Shown here: positions 22,418-22,621 of the stretch, piece by piece
Layout: the number at the start of each line of letters is the position of its first letter
Numbering within the stretch: the stretch's first letter is position 1
Source of the DNA: Betaproteobacteria bacterium RIFCSPLOWO2_02_FULL_68_150
GTDB taxonomy: Bacteria > Pseudomonadota > Gammaproteobacteria > Burkholderiales > SG8-39
Direction of reading: 5' to 3'
NCBI GenBank assembly: GCA_001771975.1
Contig: MERE01000093.1
Location: forward strand, 1 to 22,621
DNA: 22,621 bases
Program-made: the position numbers and the translations under genes
The notes under the pieces: generated by a model
What the model saw: the letters and a program-made list of their open reading frames with translations, nothing else
Told to the model about the DNA's origin: nothing
Databases searched by the model: none

Positions 22418-22621
22418 ATGAAACTGCACGCAAGGCTTGCCAGATCCGTTTTCGCGTTCATGCTGGCGGCCCTGCCCTTGGGTACGGCCTTTGCGGCGGT
22501 GACGGTGACGCTCATTGCCCCAACGAACGGGGCGGTGTTTACCGCTGGCGCCAATATCACGCTCAGCGCCACGGCAAGCGCTACGCAAGGCTACACCGTG
22601 AGCAAGGTCGAGTTCTTCTAT
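22418..22621 (+). CDS. Exported Ig-like-domain protein, 5' end (runs off window)
   Basis: The first 68 codons of a secreted or surface protein. A signal peptide (MKLHARLARS, a hydrophobic core, a cut near AFA-AV) leads directly into VTVTLIAPTNGAVFTAGANITLSATA, ending VSKVEFFY. This is the start of a bacterial Ig-like domain (Big_7/Big_9-type pattern of P..G..f..g..i.l.A.A.....V.kVeFy), usually repeated many times in large adhesins or polysaccharide-active proteins. ATG 22418 has a GGGAGG Shine-Dalgarno that is unusually close (about 2 nt). The remaining domains lie beyond the window, so its role is unknown. Confidence 0.75.
   Translation, partial: MKLHARLARSVFAFMLAALPLGTAFAAVTVTLIAPTNGAVFTAGANITLSATASATQGYTVSKVEFFY

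Overview
The window looks like chromosomal DNA of a high-GC Gram-negative betaproteobacterium that makes polyhydroxyalkanoate. The grounds are the class I PHA synthase, the 6S RNA next to zapA, the argS / SPOR protein / dsbA / SDR neighbourhood, and the cell-division and haem genes. I cannot name a genus. Host genes are strongly GC-rich (one sampled line, 3361-3420, has 44 G/C of 60). The first 2.8 kb is not (961-1020 has 29 of 60) and looks acquired.

Layout. (1) 1-2830, accessory, all minus strand. The 5' end of a probable IS630-type transposase runs off the window edge. Next to it is a compact three-gene cassette: D12-class adenine DNA methyltransferase, ParB-like protein, and phosphoribosyltransferase-fold protein. 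The cassette is read from a promoter with a perfect TATAAT, and a 19-codon leader ORF is coupled to the methyltransferase. I do not recognise this trio as a named system; a DNA-modification-linked conflict or defence module is the best hypothesis. (2) 2831-3168, a non-coding junction holding a very strong 54-nt palindrome. (3) 3169-8580, minus strand, a branched-chain acyl-CoA catabolism operon of the liu type. It contains a MerR-type regulator, a PaaI-like thioesterase, isovaleryl-CoA dehydrogenase, a YbgC-like thioesterase, a remnant of a GNAT acetyltransferase, a thiolase, a second PaaI-like protein and a second acyl-CoA dehydrogenase. A perfect 16-bp palindrome sits inside the promoter before the first thioesterase. 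(4) 8687-11583, plus strand, a metallo-beta-lactamase-fold hydrolase followed closely by PHA synthase phaC.

(5) 11580-14865: an SDR oxidoreductase with no ordinary start codon and two DsbA-like thiol oxidoreductases (active sites CPFC and CIHC) flank an oppositely oriented exported rhodanese-like protein. A SPOR-domain membrane protein and argS lie upstream. (6) 14865-20479, minus strand: argS, priA, hemE and an EVE-domain protein. The priA-hemE gap carries DnaA-box-like sites. (7) 20480-21312: 6S RNA, zapA and a short ZapB-like coiled-coil gene. (8) 21351-22250: a BtuF-like cobalamin-binding protein. (9) 22418 to the end: the start of an exported Ig-like-repeat protein.

How the parts fit: the liu-type operon breaks branched-chain acyl-CoAs down to acetyl-CoA, and the adjacent PHA synthase stores hydroxyacyl-CoAs as polymer, so the middle of the window is a carbon-overflow neighbourhood. 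The right half is conserved housekeeping. The liu carboxylase and lyase genes are missing and an acquired cassette begins just past the operon's end, so the cassette may have landed in or next to the liu locus.
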